DNA from: Prorocentrum cordatum
Taxonomy: Eukaryota > Sar > Dinophyceae > Prorocentrales > Prorocentraceae
Direction of reading: 5' to 3'
Assembly (NCBI GenBank): GCA_963575745.1
Contig: CAUYUJ010019871.1
Location: forward strand, 98,501-162,500
Length of the DNA: 64,000 nucleotides
Notes under the pieces: model-generated
Told to the model about the DNA's origin: nothing
What the model saw: the letters and a program-made list of their open reading frames with translations, nothing else
Database searches by the model: none
Shown here: in pieces, positions 46,443 through 57,748 of the stretch
How positions within the stretch are numbered: the first letter of the stretch is position 1
Layout: every line of letters starts with the position of its first letter
Translations under genes and position numbers: made by a program

Positions 46443-47762
46443 GCCAGCGCACCTGGTGGACACAGCGTTTTGCTGCCGGCAGTCCCTGAACCCAGTACTG
46501 CTTCAGCCACTTGCTCGACATCATCACTGAGCCCTGGCAGCGCCCGTGGGTGCGCCCTCGCCCCGACCCGGCTGTTACCACGGTCAGGAGGACCCCAAGG
46601 GAGCCCCAAGGTGGCCCCGAGAAGCGTCCACGAGACCAAAGGGCACGAGAGCGCCCCAAGACGCCCCCCAGAGGAACCAAAGAGGCCCCCGCGAGGCCTC
46701 AAGAGGCCCCAAAGAATCCTCCAAGAGGCCCCCAAAAGGCCGCCATACACCGCGAAGCGAGAGGAAAAAAAGAGGCTCTTAAACAAGCAGAGGACACCAC
46801 CAAGCTACCTTCGAGATGGGGCACGAGAGACATCAACACGCTTCAATTTTGAGCAAGGAGGCCCAGGTGGGGGAACCAAAAGGTACAGATACCCATACTC
46901 CCTGGGCCTCTCCCAGGGTGCGTTCTCACCAGGATTCCAAGGCGAATCCAGCCGTGGCGACGAGGGCCTCCCAGGAGGCCAACGGAAAAGGGAAAACGAG
47001 GAAAGAAAAGCGGTGTCCGTACCGTCGTCCTACTCTGACCAGAGGCCCCAAGAGGATGGCTGAGGGGGCCGGTTGCACAGGGCGCAGCCCTGCAGATGTT
47101 AGAGAGGCAAGGACAAGTAGCAGACCCTCCCGAGCCACCTTTGGGCCACCTTGGATACGACCGTCCTGGAGTCTTGGACAGAGGCACCCTTTCTAGAGCC
47201 ATCTCGGGCAATCTTGGGGCCATCTTGGGCCATCTGGACTGCCCCGCCCGCGCGCGCGGAACGCGTGTCCGCATCATTGCCACACGTCTCCGCGCAGCTC
47301 GCACGGGCAGAGGCGGGGTACAGTCATCGGCCTGACCTAAGGAACGATAAATGAGGAACGAAGCCCCTTGTTTATCCCAAGGAATGACGCATAAGGAACG
47401 CTAAACAATAGATAGCGCATAAGGAACTGAAAATAACGCATGCAAACCTAAGGAACGAGCGAGCCCCTTTTGAAAAGTAAGTGCTCCTTACTCAAGCCGC
47501 TCACTGTATGCGCTCGCGGCGCCGCCGATGCAAAAAGACCCCGCCGAGCCCGCGCGCAGCTGCGGGGGCCGTGCCGGGCTTCGCAGAGCTGCCCCCGCGG
47601 ACCGCCCGGATGGCCGGAGGGCGAGCGGAGGCAGCGGCGGCTCCACGTCGGCCCCTCGGGCCCCTCCCGGAGCCCCAACGCGCCGTTGTTCCGAGCCGCG
47701 TGCGGCGGGGGCGACGAGAGGGGCGCGGCACGAAGACCAGCTGCCGCAGTCTCAACGGGCCT
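46443..47762. other. No gene seen
   Basis: Degenerate AAGAGGCCCC repeats at 46,600-46,740, the segment shared with 5,150 at 46,905, and TAAGGAACG repeats at 47,337-47,460. Confidence 0.5.
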
Positions 47763-47886
47763 TCCTCCTCCTCCTCCTCCTCCTCCTCCTCCTCCTCCTC
47801 CTCCTCCTCCTCCTCCTCCTCCTCCTCCTCTTTCCCCTCCTCTTCCTCCTCCTCCTCCTCTTTCCCCTCATCTTCCTCCTCCTCCG
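47763..47886. repeat. (CTC)n array
   Basis: CTC with TTTCCC breaks, in the intron between ABC exons 4 and 5. Confidence 0.9.
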
Positions 47887-48579
47887 CGCGGCCCGAAGGC
47901 CAACATTTTTTTTTTCCATGGAGCGCGCCTTCATGTCTACCGAGTCGGCGTGCTTCGTCGACAGAAGCAGCGCTGCACCGAATCGCCCTACGCGGCCTGC
48001 AACATCGGCCCCAGATCAAACGAACCCCCCCCTCACGGACTGTCGGCTCGCCTCGTGTACGTTCACACGACGCGGAACTGTCAAACAGAATTGTCTAACA
48101 GACTGTCGGCTCGCCGGGGAGGAGGAGGAGGAGGAGGAGGAGGAGGAAGACCAACTGCCGCAGCCTCAACTGGTCCTCCTCAGAGAATCACCTGCCACTC
48201 CACCGCCCACGCCACCCACGACCCTCCGCGCTGCCTTCCCCGCGCGTCAATACCCTCCTGCCTCCGACCACGTCCCCCCCCGCCCCGCGCCCGCCCCAGG
48301 CCCCGCACCCCTCCACAGGGCCGGTCCTGGGGCCCCCCTCCCGTGGACCTGTCGGTGCAGCTCTCTGCCCTGCGGATTTGGACGCCCGAAGTGGGTACGG
48401 AAATACTGGGCACAATGCCCAGCAGCAAATGTTGTCCCAAAGCAGCAGCGGCCGCTGCTGGGCGGGCGGCCTTCTGCCTCAAATGGACACAGGCCGCGGC
48501 GGCGCCGACAGCAAGTCCCATGCAAAACGAACAGGAACTGCTGTTGGGCATCGTGCCCCATCCTTTCCGTACCCCTTTC

Positions 48580-48768
48580 TCGGGGGCGGCAAAGGGGGGG
48601 TGTCCAAGAGGGGGGGTGCAAATCATGATCGGCGGCATGTGCGCGACCCAGCGGAGGGCCAGGGACGTAATGAACTGAGAAGAGCGCCATGAAATCTGGG
48701 GAAATATCATGGCCCACGCCATGATATCCACCCCCCCTAGTCATCACCCTCCTCTTTTCCGCCCCCGA
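48580..48768. mobile_element. Family K TIR element beside ABC exon 4
   Basis: TCGGGGGCGGCAAAGGGGGG at one end and TTTTCCGCCCCCGA at the other. It ends 56 bases from exon 4, in the downstream intron. Confidence 0.8.
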
Positions 48769-48824
48769 CTTTCGTTCGTGCAGAGCGGATGAGCGTCCCG
48801 CGGCCGGCGGATGGCGGGGGGGTC

Positions 48825-48881
48825 CTTCATTGCTATTATCTTGTCGGCGTCCTTGATCGTGCTCAGCCGGTGGGCTATCAC
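48825..48881 (-). CDS. ABC transporter exon 4: H-loop (switch histidine)
   Basis: Nineteen codons contain VIAHRLSTIKDADKIIAMK, the H-loop of an ABC ATPase with its switch histidine, which contacts the ATP gamma-phosphate. The acceptor is CCGAG|GTG, preceded on the sense strand by a long C-rich tract, and the donor is AAG|GACCCC (GA). The intron to exon 3 is only about 0.93 kb, the shortest of the set. AGGAC occurs at both ends of the downstream intron. Confidence 0.92.
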
Positions 48882-49449
48882 CTCGGCGGGCCGCCTGGGC
48901 AAAGAGCACGATGTCCCGCACCCTGCCACTCGGCCGCGGGGGCGCCCGCGGGGCTGCGCGGGGGCGCACGGGCAGGGGACGGAGCTTTTGGGGGGGCAGG
49001 GAGAGGAAGCACGGGGAGGCTGACGATCAGAGGGGGGGGCAGGAGGAGCGGGAGAAGAGGGGAGGGGGGGCGGCGGGGGCGACGGGCAGGGGGATGGGCG
49101 AGGGCGAGGGGAGCGGGGGAGGAGGGAGGATAGGGGGGGAGGAAAGGGGAGGGGCTGGAGCAGAGGAGGGCGAGAAGGGGAGAGAGGGGGAGGGGGGAGC
49201 AGGGGGGGAGGAGGGGCGAGACCGAGCGCCCCGGGGGCGAAGAGGAGGATGACCTCTCCCTCCTCCCTCAAGAGGCGAGACCCAGGGCCTGTCCTGGGCT
49301 GGTCTGCGACCAGAATCTCTACGTAGTCGAGTCCAGCAGTCACGACGAGAGGCCCCCCCCGAGAGGGCTGCAAAGGCAGACCAGTGCAGTAAAAACCTCG
49401 ATCCTCTGCCGTCGATCCTCCTCGGCCTTTAAGACGACGCGAAGATCGG

Positions 49450-49611
49450 AACAAAATCGGATCGGGATAACTCGAAACCTCTGAGAATCGGCGGATTTGG
49501 AGGATGTATTGGGCGCCGCGGCCGCTCCAGAGCGTTCCAGAACGCTCTGAGAGCGCTCCGGAACGATCTGGAGCGATGTATCCCGATCCTAGCCCTGTTT
49601 TAGCCTTTCCC
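49450..49611. mobile_element. Family L TIR element between ABC exons 3 and 4
   Basis: AACAAAATCGGATCGGGATA and, inverted, TATCCCGATCCTAGCCCTGT; the centre is CAGAACGCTCTGAGAGCG. A relative lies at 3,942-4,113. Confidence 0.7.
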
Positions 49612-49809
49612 ACCGCAGCGAGGACAGGACGAGATGGAGGCGGACGCCGAGGACGGGGCAGCTCGCTCGGGCAATCGCATGGGCCCCTGATGGGCGGAGG
49701 GATCGAGGCCGTGACCCCTGGCCTCGCAGAATGGCGGGCGGGCTGCGAGCCTACTCAGTGCCAGAAGTGGGGTGCGCTAGGACTTGCGGGCGGCCGCTGA
49801 GGAGGCTGC

Positions 49810-49848
49810 AAGCGTGGTGCGCCCAGCCATCAGCTTGTTGAGGGCCTC
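49810..49848 (-). CDS. ABC transporter exon 3: helix between D-loop and H-loop
   Basis: Thirteen codons, EALNKLMAGRTTL, match the helix and strand that join the D-loop to the switch histidine (the family reads roughly VQxALDxxMxGRTTLVIAHRLST). The acceptor is CCAAG|GAG and the donor CTT|GCAGCC (GC). Joined to exons 2 and 4 the frame is kept with no missing residue, which makes this 39-nt microexon secure despite its size. The bases on either side are GC-rich and show no other coding signal. Confidence 0.9.
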
Positions 49849-50694
49849 CTTGGAGCGGGCTGCGCGTGGAGATAGCTCGTCCTCCTCGTCTCGTCGAACC
49901 ACTGGAAAACTTCACGACGCAACGACTGGATTCCGAGGATCCCCCTCGAAGTTCTGCTTACTTCGCAGCTCAGGCCAGGTCAGAGGGACTCACCACCCAC
50001 ACCCCACCCCAAGCCACGCAGGCCTCCGACGTTTTGAACACAATGAAAAGGCGGGCCTCTGGAGGACTTCGGCTTGCGGGGCACCGCTTGTGAGCCTCAG
50101 GACCGCCTCAGCAACTGCGGCAAATGGCGACGTTGAGGCAATGCTGCATGGTTCAACGGACCGGACCCGACCCGTGGGGGCGACGAGGGCCTCTGAAGAA
50201 AACAAGCCCGACACTGACCTCGCCGTCGTAGCCGTCCGCCGCCCGCAGTCGGCGCGGACGCTCGCGGAAGCGGCGAGGCACCGCTCCGGTACCATTCTGC
50301 CGCGGGCTGCGGCCTGGGGGCCTCGACAGCGACGAGGACGACGAACGACGACGAAGAGCCAGGAATAGCTGATCCATCGCTCACTTCCCAAGAGGGCGCT
50401 GCGACCCCCCTCCTGTTGGGGAGGCGTAAGACTCGGGTACGGGGGACTCGGGTTGGCCTGACGGGGCCATCATAAAGATGACGAGACCCACTCTGAAATT
50501 TGACGCGAGCTCCCTCGGCAAACATCCCACGAAAACTGGACCGTCAAAATCCAGGACGCGCCCGTCAAACAACGTCGGCGAACCCGAGTTCCGGCTTACT
50601 CGAAACCTACGTTTCCCCGATCTTGGGCAGCTTCAGACCAGTCGGTCGCATTCGACGCGTTCCGCGTGGGGCATCTGCGCATGGCCGCCCCTCG
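49849..50694. other. No gene; intron between ABC exons 2 and 3
   Basis: Mixed-composition sequence; frames on both strands are unconvincing. Confidence 0.4.
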
Positions 50695-50813
50695 CCATCG
50701 CTCGGACGTCCATTCCCTGTGTTTTTGTTCGGTTTCGTGCGTGGTATTTTCGCCAAAAGGATGCTCCTCGATGGTCCTCGCCGAAGGAAAAAAGCACACG
50801 TCCGAGCGATGCC
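50695..50813. mobile_element. Family C TIR element
   Basis: Same termini and interior as 38,036-38,162; a little shorter in the central palindrome (GGATGCTCCTCGATGG only). Confidence 0.8.
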
Positions 50814-51307
50814 AGGGCCCAGTATTCGCAGGACCGCGGCCGCGAAGGCCTGGAGCGCGAGGGCGCGGGTGCGGCATACTTACGAGAGGAGTGCCCCACA
50901 CGCTCCTCCCAAGGCTGCCGCGGCGCGCGCGCCGTGCTCGGAGCACTCAGGGGTGACCCCGAGATCCGACGTCAAAACAGACGCACAACAAAAGAAAACG
51001 GAAAGAAAACTCGACTGGAACCCTGCGGATCACAAATCGACAAAATGGAACGAAAACGGAAAGACAAGTCAACAAACAATGGAACCCATCCCTCTGCGAG
51101 GATTGCTCGAGCCGGACCGATCTGTGAGGATTCCAGGGGCCCGAGTCGGGGCAACATCGCCGAGTGTAGACAGAATCTGCGACGCCGGAATCTCCGGGCA
51201 CTGGGATGTGTAGCCACAGCGCAGCACCAGGCCGCACGCACGGGCGGCAGGCCAGGGTCAGGAGACCTGACACGCCCGCGACAGCTCGAGGGTCGTCGTC
51301 TGGGTCC
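50814..51307. other. No gene seen
   Basis: Contains an A-rich segment (50,970-51,080) otherwise rare here. Confidence 0.4.
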
Positions 51308-51367
51308 TTCTCCTCCTCCTCCTCCTCCTCCTCCTCCTCCTCCTCCTCATCCTTACATCATCAGCAT

Positions 51368-51398
<31 letters not shown>

Positions 51399-51412
51399 AA
51401 CAGCATCATCAT

Positions 51413-51443
<31 letters not shown>

Positions 51444-51470
51444 AGCAACAGCATCATCATCATCACCACC

Positions 51471-51553
<83 letters not shown>

Positions 51554-51589
51554 GATCATCATCATAATCATCATCATCATCAGCAGCAA

Positions 51590-51630
<41 letters not shown>

Positions 51631-52075
51631 TCATCAACAACATCATCATCAATCAGCATCAGCACCAGCATCAGCATCATCATCATCATCAGCATCAGCA
51701 TCATCATCATCAACATCATCATCATCATCAACTCATCAGCATCATCATCATCATCATCGGCACCATCATCATCATAATCATCAACAGCAACATCATCATC
51801 AACATCACATTCAATACCACCAACGATCACCAGCTTCATCATCATCACCAGCAGCATCATCACCGTCAAAACCATCATCAACAGCATCATCATCACCACC
51901 ATCATCAGCATCATCACCATCATCATATGCATCGTCAGCAACATCACCATCAGCACCATCATCATCGTCATCGGCAGCAGCCGCAACAGCATGATCATCA
52001 TCAGCAACATAATCGTCGTCATCAGCATCATCAGCATCAGAAGCAGCATCATCATCATCGTCGTCGCGTCGTCGC
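51308..52075. repeat. (CTC)n then (ATC)n array
   Basis: Same architecture as 35,637-36,515: a (CTC)n lead, then ATC with CAG and ACC variants. Confidence 0.95.
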
Positions 52076-52195
52076 CAGCGTCGTCGGCGTCATCCTGCTC
52101 TCCTCATCCTTCGCATCCCTTCCTCCAATGCTTACTACACCTTGCTGTTGTTCCAGACGTTGGGAGGCCTGGGCATCCCTCCCCCCCTTTCCTGC

Positions 52196-52435
52196 ACCTC
52201 CTCCTCCTCCTCCTCCTCCTCCTCCTCCTCCTCTTCCTCCTTATCGTCCTCCTCCTCCTTCTCTTCTCCCCCCTGTTTCTCGTCCCTCCCAGGTCCTCCT
52301 CCTCCTCCTCCTCCTCCTCCTCCTCCTCCTCCCCGTCCCTCCCCCTCCCCGGCCTTCCCCCTCCCCGTCCCTCCCCTTCCACCTCCATCCCCTCCTCCTC
52401 CTTCCCCTCCTCCTCCTTCACCTCCTCCTAATCCT
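52196..52435. repeat. (CTC)n array, interrupted
   Basis: Three blocks of CTC with C-rich separators. Confidence 0.9.
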
Positions 52436-52687
52436 CCCCTCGCAACGGACCCCCTGACGAATCCTGCGGTGAATTCTGATAAGAATTCCGAGGCACATCA
52501 AACCATGGCCACGGAAACCACCCGCGAAGATAAACAACCATGAAAAAACGTCAGAAACGCGGGGAGCTTGAACTCTCAAACCTCTAACTCTATCCTCCTT
52601 TTCCTCCGCCTCCTCCTCCTCTTCCTCCTCCTCCTCATTACCATCATCATCATTATCAACCTCTGGTCCCTTTGATTGGTGAACCAC

Positions 52688-53470
52688 ATGGAGGGCTCTG
52701 TAGAGCAGTGGAGAAACATGGTCGCCTACCGCATCTGGGACGGCGATCAAGACTGGTTGGAGTGGTACATCCTGTGCATGAAACGATTTGTCAAGGGACG
52801 CGAGGAGCCAACCGCACCACAACGCGGCAAATGACGCACGATTTCAACTTTCAACATGTGAGGGGCGTCTGCGAATATGTGCGGACGAGCACAAGGAGGA
52901 CCAGACGACGGCTGATGACGAGCATGCAGGACCTGCCGCATGGCATTTCGCAGCGGGGAGCGGCGGGTCACATGACAGCCTCCCAGCTGCGACGAGACAA
53001 CATCCTGGCGCGGAGCCCCCACAGTTGCACAAGGAGGCCACCCCCTGTCTAGGGCGGAGGATGCAGACACTTGGACGCACGAGCACCTCACCCCCATAGG
53101 CTCCGACATCGAGACCGACGATGGCAGCGGGGAGCGGCAGAGAGCAGAGGATGGGCCCAGTGGGGAAAGTCAGCAGCACCGAGAACAGTGAGCGGGACAC
53201 ACAGACGAGATGAGCCTCCTCCAGAAGACGGTGGAGGCTTGGATCCCAAGGAAGCTGCCTGGAGCACCGCATCCAGACCTGATGAAGTATGCGAACGAAG
53301 CAGAACAAGAACGTGTGCTGCGTCCACAGGCCAAACAAAACAAGGGCGACGAGATCCAGGACCCAGAGGTTGAGACGGCAGCGCTGGCGAGGCAGCAGAT
53401 GGAGAGTCACATACACACCCTTGGTGGATGGTGGGTGGAGGCGGGCGGCGAAGCAAGTTGGCACAGCTGA
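52688..53470 (+). pseudogene. Unrecognised coding-like stretch with several stops
   Basis: One plus-strand frame reads like protein in pieces: from an ATG at 52,688, MEGSVEQWRNMVAYRIWDG continues to MKRFVKGREE and stops after 51 codons; further on, in the same frame, MSLLQKTVEAWIPRKLPG, HPDLMKYANEAEQERV and MESHIHTLGGWWVE occur before a TGA at 53,468. At least five stop codons lie between. Composition is less repetitive than the surroundings. No family recognised. It could be a decayed retrotransposon or host-gene copy, or unspliced exons; it lies in the intron between ABC exons 2 and 3, on the opposite strand. Confidence 0.35.
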
Positions 53471-54196
53471 CAAGCCATTTGCGTACCGTACGTCCTGAAG
53501 CCGCTGCAGACGCCAATCTACCAGGCCCTCTTCCCGAGGCCAACACAGGCAACAGCGACAAGGGCGCGCCGCTGAGGAGACACGCCTCTTCGCTTAGCCC
53601 AAGAGTCACCAGGACAGGAAGGCTCTGATGAGCAGAGGCACTGAGAAAGCCCAACGCCAGCGCCAGATGGCCAGGACCTTCCTGGGTGGCGAGACGGCGA
53701 GGACCAGCCGACCTTGGACGATGGCAACGGACCAGGCCGCGGCAACCCTGCTGAGGAGCGTCAGATGCCTGAGGGCGGACTCCTGTGACGGCGCGGCAGC
53801 GGGCCGAGGCGACGGGGAGCCTAGGCCTCGGCAGCTACTTCGTGATGTTGAGCTGGTCGAGGGCGGCCAGGCGCGCGCCCATCAACCCTGCTAAGGAGGA
53901 GGCGGAGGAGACAGATGCCGACTGCTGCCCATACCGGCAGGCCTGCGAGGAGCGCGCCAGGCCAGAGGCCCGCCTCGGCGGCGCGCGGCGTGCCGAGGGC
54001 AACGCCGGGGCCGACGGCAGGAGGCGCTCGCGCTGCGAGCCGACGGCGCGCAGGCGACGCAGCGGCCCATCGAAGGCTCCTCCTCGAGCGCCCCGAAGGC
54101 CCAGGCCGGTGAGGCTGCCGTCCGCGGCGTCGAGGCCTCGCCCGGCGTGAGTCGTACCACTTTTTGTTGTTCCTCGCTCCCCGACCTCAGTGACTT
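53471..54196. other. No gene recognised
   Basis: 53,890-54,150 is CpG-rich and open in several frames on both strands; an exon is possible but no motif supports one. Confidence 0.35.
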
Positions 54197-54392
54197 ATGG
54201 GCCTGTTTTCTACTACCACCACCAGAAGTTGGAGGGGGATGGGGTTCTCCTCCTCCTCTTCATCCTCCTCTTCCTCCTCCTCCTCCTCCTCCGCCTCCTC
54301 CTCGTCCGCCTCCTCCTCCTCCACCTCCTCCACCTCCTCCTCCTCTTGCTTCTTCCCCCTCCAAATTATGGTGGTGGTGGAAAACAGGGCCA
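54197..54392. mobile_element. Family G fold-back element
   Basis: GGGCCTGTTTTCTACTACCA then CCAGAAGTTGGAGGGGGA at the left, CCCTCCAAATTATGGTGGTG then GAAAACAGGGCC at the right, with a CTC core. Confidence 0.75.
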
Positions 54393-54599
54393 CCACTGAG
54401 TGCATGTCACCACGGCAGGGCTGCTCCGCAGCGTGAGGCGGAGAAATGAAGACGGCTGTACACTCGCACGCAACCGTGCGCAGCCCCCTAGGGCGGCCAG
54501 CCTGCCCATGCCCAGAGGCGCGCGGGGCCCGGCAGCTCACGCCGAGCAACTCACGCCCTCGGCGCGGCCCCGGCATGGTTGCTAAAACCTCGGGTCCCT

Positions 54600-54660
54600 T
54601 CCCTGGCGCGCGGAGCGCGCCAGGGGCGGCGCCGGAGGCGCCGCCGAGGGGGTGGGGGTC
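54600..54660. repeat. GC palindrome cluster (family J)
   Basis: CCTGGCGCGCGGAGCGCGCCAGG-like hairpin followed by GGCGGCGCCGGAGGCGCCGCC. Related clusters at 1,700-1,755, 4,770-4,832, 9,216-9,262 and 34,386-34,430. Confidence 0.75.
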
Positions 54661-54945
54661 CAGCGCCGACCGAAGAAGTCCGCCAGGATCTCCAAAAACT
54701 CATGCTTGTGCCCTTGTTTCCTCTCCCTCGATCATCGTGTCCCCTGATGGCGCCAGGCGTGGATTCGTCCATAACCACCGCCTGGGAGAGCGATCCTCGG
54801 GGACCTGGGCTGGCGGCGGATATGGATATATCGAGCCCCCCCAAGAGCCTGAACATATCCACGTCCTCCGCCCGCCGAGAGGTCCCGGAAGATCGGTCTC
54901 CCAGGCTGCGGACAACTCCCGGCCTCAAAAACCCCCCTCCGCCCC

Positions 54946-55301
54946 TGGCCGTCGCTAAGACGCCCATTCCCCGTGCACTCGTCGGTTTCGCGCGCGGATT
55001 CGTCGCACGATGGTCCAAGACTAGAGGCCTCCTAGATGGGGTCGGAGTAGATGGGGACGGAGGATCGCGCCGTATCGCCGATACATCGGCGATGCATCGG
55101 CGATGCATCGACGACATCGGCGATGCATCGGCGACGCCAGCGTGGAGGAAATCGGGATCCGCATCGAGCCGCATCGCTGATGCGTCGACGATGCGGCGCG
55201 ATCCTCCGACACCATCTGCTCGGACCCCATCTGGGAGGCCCAGAGAAGATGCGTCTCGATGGCCCACGCCGAAACAAGAGTGCACACGTCCGAGCGATGC
55301 C
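54946..55301. mobile_element. Family C TIR element interrupted by a family H element
   Basis: The left end (GGCCGTCGCTAAGACGCCCA, then CGGTTTCGCGCG) and the right end (GATGCGTCTCGATGGCCCAC, then CACGTCCGAGCGATGC) match family C, with 193 bp of family H between them. It lies about 50 bases from ABC exon 2, in the intron on its downstream side. Confidence 0.65.
55037..55229. mobile_element. Family H TIR element nested in family C
   Basis: Termini of about 35 bp (TGGGGTCGGAGTAGATGG and, inverted, CCATCTGCTCGGACCCCA) and an interior of GCATCGGCGATG units. A one-ended relative lies at 32,763-32,860. Confidence 0.8.
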
Positions 55302-55350
55302 GAGGCCAGCCACCACAGAGGGGGCCAGTGGGTAGGCCAGCGGAGCGCTC

Positions 55351-55392
55351 CTGGACCTGCGCCTGGCTCACCTCGTCCAGGGCGCTGGTGGC
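55351..55392 (-). CDS. ABC transporter exon 2: D-loop
   Basis: This 42-nt exon encodes ATSALDEVSQAQVQ, the D-loop region that follows Walker B in ABCB-type transporters. The acceptor is CCCAG|GCC and the donor is CAG|GAGCGC (GA). A canonical-looking GTGAGC lies seven codons earlier, but using it would delete VSQAQVQ, which the family needs before the next helix. The intron to exon 1 is about 5.6 kb and that to exon 3 about 5.5 kb. AGGC occurs at both ends of the upstream intron and AGGAG at both ends of the downstream one. Confidence 0.9.
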
Positions 55393-56378
55393 CTGGGTGC
55401 CCGGAGGGGAATGGCAAGGGGGGGGGGGAGAATCGGCGGCGAGCGAGGGGGGGTAACGAAGAGGAAACGGGGGAAACAAAGGGGGGAAACGAGGAAGGTG
55501 GCGGGGCTTCTTAGACGCCCTCGTGCCTTCTGAGAGGGCCTCTGCGTCTGCGAGGAAGGCTCAAAAGACTTCTCAGAAGGCCAGGGGACTTCCGAGCCTT
55601 CTGAGCTGAGAAGGCCCACCACTTCTCACTTACCCCCCAGGCTCGCCGCCGAAAGAAGGCGACGTGGAACGGCAAGGGGGGACCGGCTGAGGGGGGATCA
55701 TCGACCTGGAGCTGGCGATACGTCGCCGATAGATCGGCGATAGGCCCCCGATGGAAAATCCGCGGGGGTGGGCTGTCGGGCCCCTGCGGACGCTCATTGG
55801 GTGATTGTGGGCCGATGCATACCTCCTGAGAGGAGGGGGGGGGATGGAGGGAGGAGCAGGAGGGGGGGGGGATGGAGGGAGGAGCAGGAGGAGCAGGATG
55901 GATGGAGGTTGTGGACGTTGCCCCTGAGAGGAGGGGGGGGGGCGGATGGAGGGAGAGGGGGGACGAGGGAGGAGCATGCGCCTCTGGGGGGCTTCTCGTG
56001 GCCATGGCTGGATACGCCTCTGGACTTTACTCAGAGTGCGCGCCGGGATTGGCCAGGGGCTCGAAGTCTGAGAAGAGGAGGAGGAGGAGGAGAAGGAGGA
56101 GGAGCAGGAGGCGGAAGAGGAGGACAAGAGTAGACCGAAGATGTAATAACGATGCTGCACGTGCACCTTTCCGTCCACAATTCTCTCTCGAGAGAGAGAG
56201 AGAGAGAGAAAGAGAAAGAGAAAGAAAGAAAGAGAGATCCCGATGTCTTCTTTTTTCAGCGAGAAGCGCCGACTCTACAGGCGTTAACCACGTGTGTCTG
56301 TCATTGAGGCGGGAGCCCCGCTCTGAAAAGAGAAGATAGGTTGCACCCTCCTGGTGAAGACTCGGGGATGCGACATCT
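55393..56378. other. No gene; intron between ABC exons 1 and 2
   Basis: TTCTGAGAGG palindromes at 55,505-55,620, a GGAGGAGCAGGAGG repeat at 55,825-55,975 and a GA-rich run at 56,180-56,235. Confidence 0.5.
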
Positions 56379-56507
56379 GGCCACCGCTCGGACCTCCACT
56401 CTCTCTGTGTTTTTGGTCGGCTTCGTGCGTGGCTTTCTCGCCCAATGATCGAGGATGCTCCTCGATGGTCCTCGCCGAAGGAAAACTGCACACGTCCGAG
56501 CGATGCC
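56379..56507. mobile_element. Family C TIR element
   Basis: Starts GGCCACCGCTCGGACCTCC, has the ATGATCGAGGATGCTCCTCG centre and ends CACGTCCGAGCGATGCC. Confidence 0.8.
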
Positions 56508-56569
56508 AAGACCAAGTTCTGCGAGATCTGTCCAGCGAGAGACCGGGAGGACAAACAACTATGCCTAAG

Positions 56570-57130
56570 ACCTCCTCACAAGCTTCTCCAAAAGCAGAGG
56601 ATGCTGGGCACCAGACCAAGCAATCCGCCCGAGATATCCCTACACTCTGCGCGCAAAGCCTGGAGTGCCCGCACCCCTGGCGGCTCCCCCTTGCCACTGC
56701 TGAATCCACCGCTTGCCCGCGACATCCTCACACTCTGTTCCGAAAGCAGAGGATGTTGGGCAGCGCCCACACCCCTAGCGGCTCCCCCTTGCCACTGCTG
56801 AATCCACCGCTTGCCTGAGACATCCTCACACTCTTCTCCGAAAGCAGAGGATGTTGGGCAGCAGAAGAGGCAATCCGACTGAGATATCCCAACACTCTGG
56901 GCGCAAATCCTGTGGTGCCCGCACCCTCGGCGGCTCCCCGCTGCGATTGCAGAATCCAGCGCAAAGCTTGAAGCATTTTTACAATCTGCTCCGAAAGCAG
57001 AAGATGTTGGGCACCCATCCACGTAAACCGCCTGAGACATCCCCACAATCTGGGCGCGAATCCTGACGTGTCCCCACCCCTGGCGGGCCCCCTTGAGAGT
57101 GCTGAAACCAACACGTCGCCTGAGACAGCA
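56570..57130. repeat. Degenerate tandem repeat with CCGAAAGCAGAGGATGTTGG
   Basis: The motif recurs at 56,588, 56,741, 56,837 and 56,990, with CCTGAGACATCC and GGCGGCTCCCC segments between; units of about 96 and 153 bases. Confidence 0.75.
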
Positions 57131-57139
57131 TCACTGTCT

Positions 57140-57415
57140 GTGTGAGTGGTTCTGAGTATGATTGAGCCTCAGTGAGGAAGTGATGTGATTCAGCCGAGTA
57201 CGGAAGAATGAATATGGACTATGAGTGAGTTTGAGTACGAGCGGGACTCAGTGTGACTGAGTCTGAGTATGACTGAGTCGGATTGCGACTGAGTCTGAGC
57301 GAATCTGAAGGAGGGTGAGTCATAGTATGAGTGAGTCTGAATACGAGTAGGTCTGAGCGTGAGTGAGTCTGAGTACGGTTGGTTGAGCCTGAGTGTGGAT
57401 GAGCGAGTCTGAGGA
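57140..57415. repeat. Degenerate GAGTCTGAGTATGA minisatellite
   Basis: GAGTCTGAG and GAGTACGA variants over 270 bases. Confidence 0.8.
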
Positions 57416-57620
57416 AGAGAAGGAGGGTGTAGGGTGTGAACGGAAGATGTCTCGAGGCGTCCGCGAGTGCTGACCAAACAGCATGTCTGGAGATGGCCCC
57501 TAACGTGGCTCCGGCCAGCCTGGCGCGCGGAGGACGCTATCGGGCCAGCTAGAGCTCGACTGACAGCAACAGGCATCGGCTGGATCCAAACTCAATGCAG
57601 AAGGGGGGGAGGGCGGAACT

Positions 57621-57748
57621 GGCCATTGCTCGGACGTCCATTCCCTGTGTTTTTTGTCGGCTTCGTGCGTGATTTGTTCGCCAAATGATCAAGGATGCTC
57701 CTCGATGGTCCTCGCCGAAGGAAAAAACGCACACGTCCGAGCGATGCC
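57621..57748. mobile_element. Family C TIR element
   Basis: Starts GGCCATTGCTCGGACGTCC, has the ATGATCAAGGATGCTCCTCG centre and ends CACGTCCGAGCGATGCC. Confidence 0.8.

Noticed and set aside
55371-55377. Canonical GTGAGC donor inside ABC exon 2
   Set aside because: Using it removes seven residues (VSQAQVQ) that the family requires and that join exactly to exon 3; a GA donor 21 bases later is better supported.
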